A stretch of 9,115 nucleotides of DNA from Clostridia bacterium (GCA_003562655.1 PWUC01000223.1:1-9115); one strand, 5' to 3'; numbered from the stretch's first letter, positions 1 through 6,230 are shown. Numbers and translations are program-made. The notes: generated by a model not told the origin, from the letters alone.

Positions 1-81
1 ATCCTTGGGCTTTATGGCACTCTGGATACCTCAAAAAGGCCCCAAAATACCTAGCGACTGTCGAACTCGGGATAGCGGGAG

Positions 82-92
82 TATGGTATTAT
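82..92 (+). promoter_or_regulatory. Candidate extended -10 promoter
   Basis: TGG-TATTAT at 84-92 fits an extended -10 (TGn followed by TATTAT, five of six matches to TATAAT). No good -35 is visible, which extended -10 promoters can tolerate. A transcript from about position 99 would have a leader of roughly 20 nt carrying a GGAGG site (111-115) just before a GTG at 122, so promoter, RBS and start line up. The call rests on this geometry alone. Confidence 0.4.
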
Positions 93-121
93 GTGTGCAG
101 GGGAGGAGGGGGAGGTGCGCC

Positions 122-517
122 GTGGGACGATCAAAACGATATCGTGAGCGCATCAAGTACGAGATGCAGTCCGTCCGCACCAAGGGGATTCTGCATCACC
201 TGGCGCAGATCCTGCGGTCCTCTCCGGTGGAACCCGTTCTCCGGCGAGGAGAACTCTCACGGACCCCGGAAGTTGAGGGGGTGGGCCGGTCCCGTCCGGC
301 CTTCACCCGGGATCTACCTCATCTCTTCCGCAGGGGCGCCCGCCATCGGGGGGCGATGGGCGCCGCCGTCACTGTTGGAAGTGTTCTGCCATGGCAAAGA
401 TGGCAGGAACCCCGCCCGTGTGAAAGAACAGGACTGCCCCTGCATGATCGTACTGACCGCTCCCCAGGAGGTCGATCATGCCAGACAGCGCCTTGCCGGT
501 GTAGACGGGGTCGGTGA
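122..517 (+). CDS. Possible small basic protein, unknown function
   Basis: I do not recognise this protein. The frame opens with GTG at 122, six bases after a GGAGG (111-115) and about 30 bases after an extended -10 motif, and would give 131 residues. The first 60 or so residues are strongly basic with a helix-like stretch (RYRERIKYEMQSVRTKGILHH), while the rest is rich in Arg and Pro and looks like low-quality coding. From 369 on it lies antisense over the 3' end of the desulfhydrase gene, a 149-base overlap that is unlikely for two intact genes. It may be a shorter real gene that has decayed or lost its stop, or chance open frame in GC-rich DNA. No membrane segment or cysteine motif is visible. 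The start signals are the main support. Confidence 0.3.
   Translation: MGRSKRYRERIKYEMQSVRTKGILHHLAQILRSSPVEPVLRRGELSRTPEVEGVGRSRPAFTRDLPHLFRRGARHRGAMGAAVTVGSVLPWQRWQEPRPCERTGLPLHDRTDRSPGGRSCQTAPCRCRRGR
335..364 (-). terminator. Strong hairpin just downstream of the desulfhydrase gene
   Basis: GGCGCC (335-340) pairs with GGCGCC (359-364), and CATCG (344-348) pairs with CGATG (354-358), with a 3-nt bulge and a GGGGG loop. It begins five bases beyond the desulfhydrase stop on the minus strand, where a terminator is expected, but no T run follows it on that strand. It is therefore either an imperfect or Rho-assisted terminator or an mRNA 3'-end stabiliser. Confidence 0.4.
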
Positions 518-1355
518 TGATCCCCTCGGTGCGGGCCAGCAGGCGGATGGCATCGTTGCCCGCCGGGGTGGGGACACCGTACCCCCCGCCGTAGTACTGG
601 TCGTAGACGGTGATGTCTCCGGGTGAGAGCCGCAGGTCCATGTCCAGCAGTTCAAAGGTGCCGTTTGCGATCTCACTGACCTGGGCCTTCTGCGTCTTCG
701 CATCGTAGAGCACAGAGATCCCCGAGACCTCCATGGGGGTCTTGAGGGTGCGAGCGCCGACCTCCACCCCCGCCTGGGTGCCGGCCGAACCGCAGGTTAT
801 GAAGGCGTGCTGGAGGCGGACTCCCAGGGCCTCTGCCTGCGCGGCAGCCTCCCTGGTGCTCTCGACGTATCCCAGGGCGCCGACAGGTGTGGAGGCGCCG
901 ATGGGGATGATGTGGGGGCGGCGGCCCTTCTCCCTGAGAGCTGCGGCTATGGCCGTCATGGCCGCCTCCGGATCTTTCTTCCCGCCGATGAAATGTAGGT
1001 CCGCCCCCATGATCGTGAAGATCAGCAGATTGCCCTGGCGCACCGGGGGTTCATCACCGGTCAGGACCAGGTGGCAGTCCATGCCCAGGCGGCGGGCGAT
1101 GGCCAGGGTCTGACGGCAGTGGTTGGACTGGACCCCGGCGGTGGTGATGATCACATCGGCACTGTCCTCAACGGCCTGGGCCATGGCGAAATCGAGCTTC
1201 CGAACCTTGTTGCCGCCCAGGCCGACGGTGGTGGCATCATCTCTTTTGATGAAGATGCGGGGTTTGGAGCCGATGGCCCGTTGGAATCTGGGCAGCTCCT
1301 CCAGGGGGGTGGGACTGGGTACCAGGTTCAGTCTGGGAAACGATGACAGATCCAT
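369..1355 (-). CDS. dcyD: D-cysteine desulfhydrase / ACC deaminase family PLP enzyme
   Basis: A 328-residue fold-type II PLP enzyme, normal length for the D-cysteine desulfhydrase / ACC deaminase family. D-cysteine desulfhydrase splits D-cysteine to pyruvate, H2S and ammonia in the cytoplasm. The PLP lysine is K50 in LGGNKVRKLDF, the substrate-contact QSNH is at 76-79, and the glycine-rich phosphate cup GSAGTQAG is at 189-196. The DPVYTGKA and FFHTGG motifs near the C-terminus carry Thr286 and Thr313 where true ACC deaminases have Glu and Leu; in characterised homologues this swap marks D-cysteine desulfhydrase rather than deaminase activity. L-cysteate sulfo-lyase (CuyA) belongs to the same family and cannot be excluded. 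The ATG at 1355 is preceded by AAGGGG at a workable distance. The gene lies 195 bases downstream of the methyltransferase on the same strand and may have its own promoter. Family is certain; substrate is inferred. Confidence 0.93.
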   Translation of the reverse strand: MDLSSFPRLNLVPSPTPLEELPRFQRAIGSKPRIFIKRDDATTVGLGGNKVRKLDFAMAQAVEDSADVIITTAGVQSNHCRQTLAIARRLGMDCHLVLTGDEPPVRQGNLLIFTIMGADLHFIGGKKDPEAAMTAIAAALREKGRRPHIIPIGASTPVGALGYVESTREAAAQAEALGVRLQHAFITCGSAGTQAGVEVGARTLKTPMEVSGISVLYDAKTQKAQVSEIANGTFELLDMDLRLSPGDITVYDQYYGGGYGVPTPAGNDAIRLLARTEGIITDPVYTGKALSGMIDLLGSGQYDHAGAVLFFHTGGVPAIFAMAEHFQQ

Positions 1356-1409
1356 GTGTGGTTGCCCCTTTCAGGGATGTGATCTTGAGTGGGTGCCTCT
1401 GACACAGCT

Positions 1410-1415
1410 ATTCTA
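1410..1415 (-). promoter_or_regulatory. Weak -10-like element upstream of the desulfhydrase gene
   Basis: On the minus strand TAGAAT (five of six matches to TATAAT) sits about 55 bases before the desulfhydrase start. No convincing -35 is found 16-18 bases further up. It would allow transcription separate from the methyltransferase gene. Offered as a candidate only. Confidence 0.25.
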
Positions 1416-1440
1416 CACGCAGATCCGATATCTTCCCCGT

Positions 1441-1459
1441 TGCCATCCGGGAGATGGCA
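1441..1459. repeat. Perfect 7-bp inverted repeat between methyltransferase and desulfhydrase genes
   Basis: TGCCATC (1441-1447) and GATGGCA (1453-1459) form a perfect stem around a 5-base loop. It lies in the 195-base gap between two minus-strand genes, upstream of the candidate -10 of the desulfhydrase gene. There is no T tract on either side, so a regulator-binding site or mRNA hairpin is as likely as a terminator. Confidence 0.4.
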
Positions 1460-1550
1460 GTGGCCGGGGAGTACGGGTTCAGTGAAAAGCGGCAAGCTGG
1501 CGGCTGCACGGGCTCCGGCGGTCATCTTCGCCCCCGGGCATCGGGCGGCC

Positions 1551-2486
1551 TCAGAGACGTGATGCGCCCGCGACCCCTTCGCCCTGTCCTCTGCGCGCTG
1601 CCACCGCCAGCCAGCGGCTGCTTTCACAGTTGGGCCGCCCGGCCAGATCGCTCCACGTGCTCTGCACCGTGAAGCCGTGTTCGCGCAGGAGCTCAGATAT
1701 GGTCCGCTCTGAGTAATAGTGCTCCCAGATGCGGTACACAGAGACCTGCCCGTTCTCCTCGAGGACCGCGTGTTGATCCAGGTAGACGTCAGCCTCGGGG
1801 TAGTGGAAGGTTGCCTCCAGCACCAGGTGGGGGTGCGGACGCCAGAAACCCTCCCCCGGAACCACTGCCCAGGACCTGTCCCCGTCGCAGCTTTCCCGGC
1901 AGCGGCCCGTTGTCACATCAAACACCAGATGGCCTCCGGGTCTCAGGGCCCTGTGCACCGCCTTCAGGAGCCGGTCGCGATCCTCGTCTACCAGGGCCCC
2001 CAGCTGCCCGTAGATGATGAGAACCGCGTCAAAGGCACAGCGGGCATCGAGATCGCAGAAATCGCCGAGTTCGTACTCGATGTCGAGTCCCAGCCTCTGT
2101 GAGCGCCCCCTGGCGTAGCGGATGGAGTTGCGGGAGCAGTCAATGCCGGTGACGGAGCACCCGCCCCGGGCAAACCTCTCAGCATACAGACCGGGACCGC
2201 AGCCCAGATCCAGAACCCGGGTCTCATCGCGCAGGTTGAGGAAATCGCTTAGGTGTTCAACCTCGGCCCCGACCACTTCGGGGTTTCTGCTGGCGGCCCC
2301 GGTCTCCTGATCCAGATGGGCCCTCAGCATCTGCCTGGATATGTGAGGATCATCCCAAAAGGGCTCGCATCCGGCAGCAAAGAGCTCTGGTCTATCAATG
2401 GCCCGGCTGAGATCTGCCAGGGCCAGATGGTTCTCTCCCTGCAGCAACTGCACGTCCTGTCCCTCCTTCAGCTCGGTCAGGTCCAT
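1551..2486 (-). CDS. Class I SAM-dependent methyltransferase
   Basis: A 311-residue cytoplasmic methyltransferase. The SAM-binding motif I is VLDLGCGPGLYAERFA at 91-106, followed by the acidic loop VTGIDCS (112-118), motif IV-like FDAVLIIYGQLG (152-163) and the LRPGGHLVFDV strand (181-191). The N-terminal part has the FWDDPHIS (43-50) and AASRNPE (64-70) stretch typical of a common small-molecule methyltransferase subfamily of anaerobes. The substrate is unknown. I chose ATG 2486 because homologues of this type start close to the FWDDPHIS segment, and the bases just upstream hold a large dyad that looks regulatory. The open frame continues to an ATG at 2579, but those 31 extra residues look non-coding, and neither start has a good RBS. 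It follows the rubredoxin fusion gene on the same strand and could be co-transcribed with it, though no functional link is evident. Confidence 0.88.
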   Translation of the reverse strand: MDLTELKEGQDVQLLQGENHLALADLSRAIDRPELFAAGCEPFWDDPHISRQMLRAHLDQETGAASRNPEVVGAEVEHLSDFLNLRDETRVLDLGCGPGLYAERFARGGCSVTGIDCSRNSIRYARGRSQRLGLDIEYELGDFCDLDARCAFDAVLIIYGQLGALVDEDRDRLLKAVHRALRPGGHLVFDVTTGRCRESCDGDRSWAVVPGEGFWRPHPHLVLEATFHYPEADVYLDQHAVLEENGQVSVYRIWEHYYSERTISELLREHGFTVQSTWSDLAGRPNCESSRWLAVAARRGQGEGVAGASRL

Positions 2487-2511
2487 TTCCGTCGGGGCAC
2501 GTCGATTGGGG

Positions 2512-2550
2512 GCATTGCATATGCGCCCTACGCATGTATGCTCGCAATGC
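2512..2550. promoter_or_regulatory. Long imperfect dyad upstream of the methyltransferase gene
   Basis: GCATTGC (2512-2518) mirrors GCAATGC (2544-2550), and inside it ATATGCG (2519-2525) mirrors CGCATGTAT (2531-2539) with a 2-base insertion. The core is AT-richer than the surrounding DNA. It sits 26-64 bases before the chosen ATG (2486), inside the gap after the rubredoxin-fusion stop. The shape suggests an operator or promoter region for the methyltransferase, or an RNA hairpin; a TTGCGA on the minus strand could act as a -35, but the matching -10 is poor. Confidence 0.4.
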
Positions 2551-2590
2551 ACAGCTCGGGTTCCGACCATCCGGGCCATTCCCGGGCGGC

Positions 2591-2971
2591 TCAGGCGTCA
2601 TCCGTCCGGTGAGTCAGTGCCCCGGTGGGGCACTCGTTCACCACCTGCCTGATCTCATCGATGCCCGCGCCCTGCACATTCACCCACGGCCGCCGCTCAA
2701 GGCTAAAGACCTCCGGCAGTCTGCGAGTGCAGTTCCCGTTGTGATTGCACAGGGCACTCCTCCAGACGACGGTGAGGCCCGGTCGTGAATAATGGCGAAC
2801 TGCCCCTTCGCCACCTCTGGCGGCGAACTCGTCCTTTGTCGCGCCGCACACCGGACACCTCCAGTGCTCGGGAAGGTCTCCAAAGGTGGTGTCAGGAGGC
2901 ACACCGGTCTCGGGATCCCCAATCTCGGGGTCATACACGTAATCGCACACCTTACACTGTAGCTTCTTCAC
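2591..2971 (-). CDS. Rubredoxin fused to a divergent 4Fe-4S (Fer4_19-type) domain
   Basis: A 126-residue two-domain electron carrier. Residues 1-50 are a complete rubredoxin with the iron ligands C6, C9, C39 and C42 ([15 protein letters not shown] and [13 protein letters not shown]). Residues 58-122 match the divergent mono-cluster ferredoxin family, with CNHNGNC (C75, H77, C81), LPEVF, RPWVN and a final CPTGAL (C114). That family has only three conserved Cys, so H77 or another residue may be the fourth ligand. Both domains are usually separate small proteins; here one chain would pair a one-electron Fe site with an Fe-S cluster. The start is GTG at 2971, with AAGGAG ten bases upstream on the minus strand. 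Likely roles are cytoplasmic electron transfer or peroxide/oxygen defence, as for other rubredoxins of anaerobes; its partner is not visible here. The next gene downstream is the methyltransferase. Confidence 0.92.
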   Translation of the reverse strand: MKKLQCKVCDYVYDPEIGDPETGVPPDTTFGDLPEHWRCPVCGATKDEFAARGGEGAVRHYSRPGLTVVWRSALCNHNGNCTRRLPEVFSLERRPWVNVQGAGIDEIRQVVNECPTGALTHRTDDA

Positions 2972-3042
2972 GTCAGCCGCACTCCTTCCACCTGTACCGA
3001 ACTCCTCATTTCACCTCTCGGCCGGCCTTCGTCTCGTCCGTT

Positions 3043-3392
3043 TCATAGTCTTCTTGTTGTGTGCCGCGCATCCTCCTTCATCTTCTGCACGGTGAGGCCG
3101 ATTTCGTCGGCGGAGCTCTCCTCTGATCCTCCATCAGCCCGCCGACATGCTGACCCGATCCCGCTACACGGGCAGAGACCCCGGCCAGGCTGGTGCGAGC
3201 TCTCGACAGGGTCAAACGCCAGGCCCCCAATCCCGCCTGCACTGAGGCCGCCCACATGATGGACCGCGAGGCAGTATCCTGGGTCCGAACCAGCGGTTCA
3301 GTCCAACTGCAACACTGACGGAGGAACACGGCGCCGGTCCTGGAGGTTGTGGCGAAGGTGGGATCCCGTGCGGGGTCAGCATTGCACCGCAT
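3043..3392 (-). pseudogene. Possible decayed chemotaxis-receptor (MCP) fragment
   Basis: Two overlapping minus-strand frames, joined by one frameshift near 3115-3125, read together like the region after the HAMP domain of a methyl-accepting chemotaxis protein. The upstream frame gives SLAGVSARVAGSGQHVGGLMED, and the downstream frame continues with SSADEIGLTVQKMKED, then meets a stop at about 3043. The heptad-like spacing and the S-A-D-E-I-G-x-T-V-Q pattern are typical of the start of the MCP signalling coiled coil. Stop codons interrupt the other frames further upstream, and nothing follows at the C-terminal end, so the gene would be both frameshifted and truncated. This rests on pattern recognition of short stretches; it could be chance. 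Confidence 0.3.
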
Positions 3393-3689
3393 GCTGCAGG
3401 GGCTTCCGCCTGGTGCTCTGCTGCATCAGGTTTTCGCGATCGGATCTTGAGTGTTGGTTTTTGCTGTGGAGATGGTCCGTCTGGTGAGAAATCGCAGCGT
3501 TGGTGAAAATGCCCTGCCCCCAGGGGGACCGGGTGCATCAAGCAGCACCTGCCAGCAAGCCGTGGGTACGCCGGATGTCTGAAAGGGCCATAGTTGGATG
3601 GCCGTCGCCGTGGGTGTGGAGCCCGACGCCCGCGGCGGCCGCCAGAGAGCTCAGGGAGTCTGTGCCATCTCAGGACGGCCTGCACAGGT
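3393..3689. other. Gap without a supported gene
   Basis: No open frame here looks coding on either strand. One minus-strand frame around 3540-3655 reads GVGLHTHGDGHPTMALSDI, broken by a stop soon after. It might be an upstream part of the same decayed receptor gene, but it matches no domain I know. No terminator with a T tract was found after the flavodoxin-family gene. Confidence 0.4.
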
Positions 3690-4391
3690 TCAGGATTGGC
3701 TTTTGTCCCTGGGACCGGGAAAGTGACGGCTCAGGAAAGCCGCAGCGTCAACGGCCGGGACCGAGTGGCCCAGCATCGCCGCCTGCAGGTGCTCCGGTAT
3801 CTGACCGGCCCTGACTAACTCCTCCCCAGCCTGGCGCGCCGCGGCGCCGATCGCCTCCAGTCGATTCTGCTTGGGGCCGCCCGGCACCGTCAAGGCTCCG
3901 GCCCAGGTGAGCCCCATGTTGGCTGCGATCGCCCTCGCGTGTTGGATCAGTGGATCGAAGTTGTCGCGCTCGACGAAGCCGCAGGTCGAAACCAGAGCCA
4001 TGGTTGTCATCGCAGTGTCCTCCCGCTGCGGGTGGCGCATATGCCCGTCGCGCAGCTCGGCAGACCCATACACCAGAGGAATCATCCGGTCCAGGACCGT
4101 CTTCGTCGGCCCGGTCATTCCATCAACGTACACCGGGGTGGCGAGTACCAGGATCTCCGAGTCCCGGGCCCGGGCCAGTACCGTGTCCATGTCATCGCTC
4201 ATGACGCAGGCACCGGGGGTCTGACCCCAACAGCTGAAGCAGCCCCGGCAGCCTTCGACCTTGAGATCGTAGGCGTACAGCACCTCGACTGCAGCACCAG
4301 CGGCCTGCATCCCCTCGATCAGGGCCCCGGCCAGACGACCGGTGCTGCCCTGTGAACGGTGAGGACTGCCGTTGAGAACCAGGATGCGCAT
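3690..4391 (-). CDS. Flavodoxin-family (NADPH-dependent FMN reductase-like) protein with Isf-type Cys motif
   Basis: A 233-residue flavoprotein of the flavodoxin fold. The N-terminal strand and FMN phosphate loop are MRILVLNGSPHRSQGSTG (1-18). The second FMN loop is ATPVYVDGMTGPTKTVLDRM (84-103), and STCGF at 135-139 is the third flavin-contact region. C48, C51, C54 and C62 form C-x2-C-x2-C-x7-C, close to the compact cysteine motif that binds a 4Fe-4S cluster in archaeal iron-sulfur flavoprotein, so this may carry FMN plus a cluster. Related bacterial proteins are mostly annotated only as flavodoxin family protein. The open frame extends upstream to 4664, but ATG 4391 is chosen because the fold begins there and GGGAGG lies about nine bases before it. 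It probably shuttles electrons from ferredoxin or NAD(P)H to an unknown acceptor. It stands alone, with non-coding gaps on both sides. Confidence 0.9.
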   Translation of the reverse strand: MRILVLNGSPHRSQGSTGRLAGALIEGMQAAGAAVEVLYAYDLKVEGCRGCFSCWGQTPGACVMSDDMDTVLARARDSEILVLATPVYVDGMTGPTKTVLDRMIPLVYGSAELRDGHMRHPQREDTAMTTMALVSTCGFVERDNFDPLIQHARAIAANMGLTWAGALTVPGGPKQNRLEAIGAAARQAGEELVRAGQIPEHLQAAMLGHSVPAVDAAAFLSRHFPGPRDKSQS

Positions 4392-4430
4392 TGAAAGGTC
4401 CCTCCCTGGATCACTAGGGTGGTTGGCGGC

Positions 4431-4453
4431 CTGCTGGTCTCTCTTTCCAGCAG
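4431..4453 (-). promoter_or_regulatory. Perfect 7-bp inverted repeat in the flavodoxin gene leader
   Basis: CTGCTGG (4431-4437) and CCAGCAG (4447-4453) form a perfect stem with a 9-base, pyrimidine-rich (plus strand) loop. It lies 40-62 bases upstream of the flavodoxin-family start on the minus strand. It could be an operator or a hairpin in the mRNA leader. No promoter could be placed with confidence nearby. Confidence 0.4.
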
Positions 4454-4940
4454 TGCCAGCCGTCATCAAGGGCCGCGATGCCGGTTGGGCCGCATTCTTC
4501 TGGCGAAACACTGGAACCTCCCACTCGACATCGACTGTCGGAAGCAGCCTGCATGGCTGAGGACTTCCCTGCCAGGTATCACTTCTTCTCAGACGAGTCT
4601 CTTTCCTCCCAAAAAGCCGCGCTCTGATGGACACCTCGCCGTTTCTGTACTCGTGGCATGCCACCGGCTTTGCCTGTGCCCGGGTTGCCCGGAAAAGACC
4701 GTCTGGGCACTACGAGGGTCGAGGCATCAGATGACACCCGAACTAAGGGGAGAGCACTGACCATCCCCACTCCCGTCGATCCCTTTCATGGTCGATCCGT
4801 GGTGCCGGAGAGGCGATCTGAAGGTGCGCGTCAGCAAGCCACGCCCGGCTTTCTGCCGAAACATGGCACTGTTTTCAGCAGCTAGCGAGCACCGTTCAGC
4901 AACCCTTCTGATGACCATGCTCTCGCGGTGAGGGAGAGAT
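4454..4940. other. Long gap without a supported gene
   Basis: This stretch lies between the divergent flavodoxin (minus) and methionine sulfoxide reductase (plus) genes. Several open frames of 60-110 codons cross it on both strands, but none shows a known motif, a good RBS or sensible composition. I see no tRNA cloverleaf, repeat array or riboswitch I can name. It should hold the promoters of both flanking genes. Confidence 0.5.
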
Positions 4941-4943
4941 TTA

Positions 4944-4952
4944 TGCTATGCT
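4944..4952 (+). promoter_or_regulatory. Candidate extended -10 for the methionine sulfoxide reductase pair
   Basis: TGC-TATGCT at 4944-4952 fits an extended -10 (four of six core matches), and a second overlapping TATGCT begins at 4942. No -35 is evident. It is preceded by GTGAGGG (4928-4934), which also precedes a TATGCT upstream of the ferredoxin operon. The leader to the ATG at 5100 would be about 140 nt. Confidence 0.3.
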
Positions 4953-4990
4953 GGTCTCCAACTGGGACCTACTGGCTGCACACGTCATCA

Positions 4991-5007
4991 CCAGGCTGCG
5001 GGCCTGG
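4991..5007 (+). repeat. Hairpin in the leader of the methionine sulfoxide reductase gene
   Basis: CCAGGC (4991-4996) and GCCTGG (5002-5007) pair perfectly around TGCGG, and TC/GA extend the stem past one mismatch. It is roughly 95 bases before the ATG, inside the presumed 5' leader. It could be a structured leader or a binding site; no T tract follows, so it is not an obvious attenuator. Confidence 0.35.
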
Positions 5008-5099
5008 CGAACCGTAAAGTGATCAGGGCGTCACCAATGAGACGGCACTGTCCGGGCGCCTGGCCTGATGGATCCGGGGTCGCCGAGGAGGGATGGAAC

Positions 5100-5603
5100 A
5101 TGTACAGAGGTGAGAAGATCGAGACCGGCGGCACAGAGCAGTTCTACCGCGAGCTGATCCTGCAGATCAGGGGCCTTCTGTCCGCCGAGAGGGACTGGCT
5201 GGCCAACCTGGCGAATGTGGCATCACTTCTCTTTTGCCAGATGGACGAGGTCAACTGGGCCGGATTCTACCTGCACAGAAAGGGCGGGCTGATTCTCGGG
5301 CCCTTTCAGGGAATGCCGGCCTGCACCCGGATACAGATGGGCCAGGGGGTCTGCGGTACCGCCGCTGCGCAGAGGGAGAGTCAGGTGGTGGAGGATGTTG
5401 GCCAGTTCCCCGGCCACATCGCCTGCGATGTGGCCTCTGAGTCGGAGATCGTGATCCCGATGCTGCAGGGTGACCGGCTGCTGGGAGTTCTCGATGTGGA
5501 CAGTCCGGTCAAAAGCAGGTTTGACTGGGAGGACGAGCGGCATCTGCGGGCCGTCGTGGAACTGGTTGTTGAGGGATCGGATTGGGAGGGCCTGGAGGGC
5601 TGA
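5100..5603 (+). CDS. msrC: Free methionine-(R)-sulfoxide reductase (GAF domain)
   Basis: A 167-residue single GAF-domain enzyme that reduces free methionine-(R)-sulfoxide to methionine in the cytoplasm (fRMsr, YebR/MsrC type). The family signature is clear: NWAGFYL at 52-58, ILGPFQG at 65-71, CTRIQMGQGVCGTAA at 75-89, VVEDVGQFPGHIACD at 96-110, SEIVIP at 115-120 and LGVLDVDSP at 128-136. The three cysteines used in catalysis and disulfide exchange in the E. coli enzyme are all present (C75, C85, C109), so it should be active. Length is normal. The frame opens earlier at 5019, but the ATG at 5100 has AGGAGG eight bases upstream and matches the family N-terminus. The small membrane-protein gene follows after 25 bases and is probably co-transcribed. 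Reduction probably depends on thioredoxin, which is not encoded here. Confidence 0.95.
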   Translation: MYRGEKIETGGTEQFYRELILQIRGLLSAERDWLANLANVASLLFCQMDEVNWAGFYLHRKGGLILGPFQGMPACTRIQMGQGVCGTAAAQRESQVVEDVGQFPGHIACDVASESEIVIPMLQGDRLLGVLDVDSPVKSRFDWEDERHLRAVVELVVEGSDWEGLEG

Positions 5604-5628
5604 CAGCACAGGGGGAGGAGGGAAACCG

Positions 5629-6036
5629 ATGTGGGCAACGGCCCATGCCGCCTGCGGGGCGGCTCTTTCCACCCGTATACCGAATCCATGGGCCCTGGCT
5701 GGGGCGGCTGTGGCCAGTCATGTGGTCATGGACTTCGTACCGCACTGGGACTACCCGGCCTTCTGGCTATATGGGGCCGCTGATCTGGCGGCGGCCGTAC
5801 TGGTGGTCGCCCTGTTCTTCCGACCGGACCGACTGGCCTGGTGGGGAGCCTTCTGGGCGGTGCTGCCCGATCTCGAGGTGGCCCTCTCCGCCTTCGGCCT
5901 GGCGACGCCCGTATTTCCCTCTCACCGCCCGTGGTTTCCCCACGGAAGCGCTCCGATGCTTCCCGGGATCATCATACAGCTATCCACAATTGCCCTCTTT
6001 GTGCTCTTCGCCCGGTGGGCCAGGAAGCGAAAGTGA
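5629..6036 (+). CDS. Small integral membrane protein, DUF457/YdjM-like
   Basis: A 135-residue membrane protein with about four hydrophobic segments (roughly 20-35, 47-65, 70-92 and 111-128) and a basic C-terminal tail (RWARKRK). Conserved-looking polar residues are H6, S30-H31, D35 and PHWD (38-41), then LPDLE (79-83), SH (98-99) and H105. The SHxxxDxxPHWD pattern resembles the membrane-bound putative metal-dependent hydrolase family (DUF457, YdjM), which is itself poorly characterised. The His/Asp set could bind a metal at or in the membrane, but no activity is proven. ATG 5629 has AGGAGG seven bases upstream; the earlier part of the open frame overlaps the sulfoxide reductase gene and is not coding. 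It is the second gene of a two-gene unit. Confidence 0.75.
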   Translation: MWATAHAACGAALSTRIPNPWALAGAAVASHVVMDFVPHWDYPAFWLYGAADLAAAVLVVALFFRPDRLAWWGAFWAVLPDLEVALSAFGLATPVFPSHRPWFPHGSAPMLPGIIIQLSTIALFVLFARWARKRK

Positions 6037-6230
6037 CCCGGTGGCCGGTCTCCGGTCCTCTGCACCGAAGGCCCTCCGGTCGGCGACTGCCCCCTTCGCC
6101 CGACCGTGATCCGGCGGATGCTCTCGTGATCCTGCTGACAGCTGCAGCCGGCACCGGACCGGGAGGATCTCGGGGCGCACGCGGTTGGCCCTCGATGGGT
6201 CATCCCCTCCGGGTGGGGGAGTGCGGAGGC

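Noticed and set aside
2487..2579. Longer N-terminus for the methyltransferase starting at ATG 2579
   Set aside because: The extra 31 residues look non-coding, the RBS is poor, and the segment contains the dyad at 2512-2550.
3212..3685. A 157-codon minus-strand open frame
   Set aside because: Composition is Pro/Arg/His-rich with no motif, and it competes with the better MCP-like frames in the same stretch.
4392..4664. Upstream extension of the flavodoxin-family gene to 4664
   Set aside because: The flavodoxin fold begins exactly at the ATG at 4391, which has a good GGGAGG site; the extension has no recognisable domain.
4419..4760. A 113-codon plus-strand open frame in the gap after the flavodoxin gene
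   Set aside because: It has no RBS, no recognisable domain and a composition like non-coding DNA.
4864..4885. TGGCAC resembling a sigma-54 -24 element
   Set aside because: The -12 position does not hold TTGC at the required spacing.
5019..5099. Upstream extension of the methionine sulfoxide reductase to 5019
   Set aside because: The family N-terminus matches the ATG at 5100, which has an AGGAGG eight bases upstream.
5223..5689. Minus-strand open frames inside the sulfoxide reductase gene
   Set aside because: They are antisense to a gene with all catalytic cysteines and clear GAF motifs.
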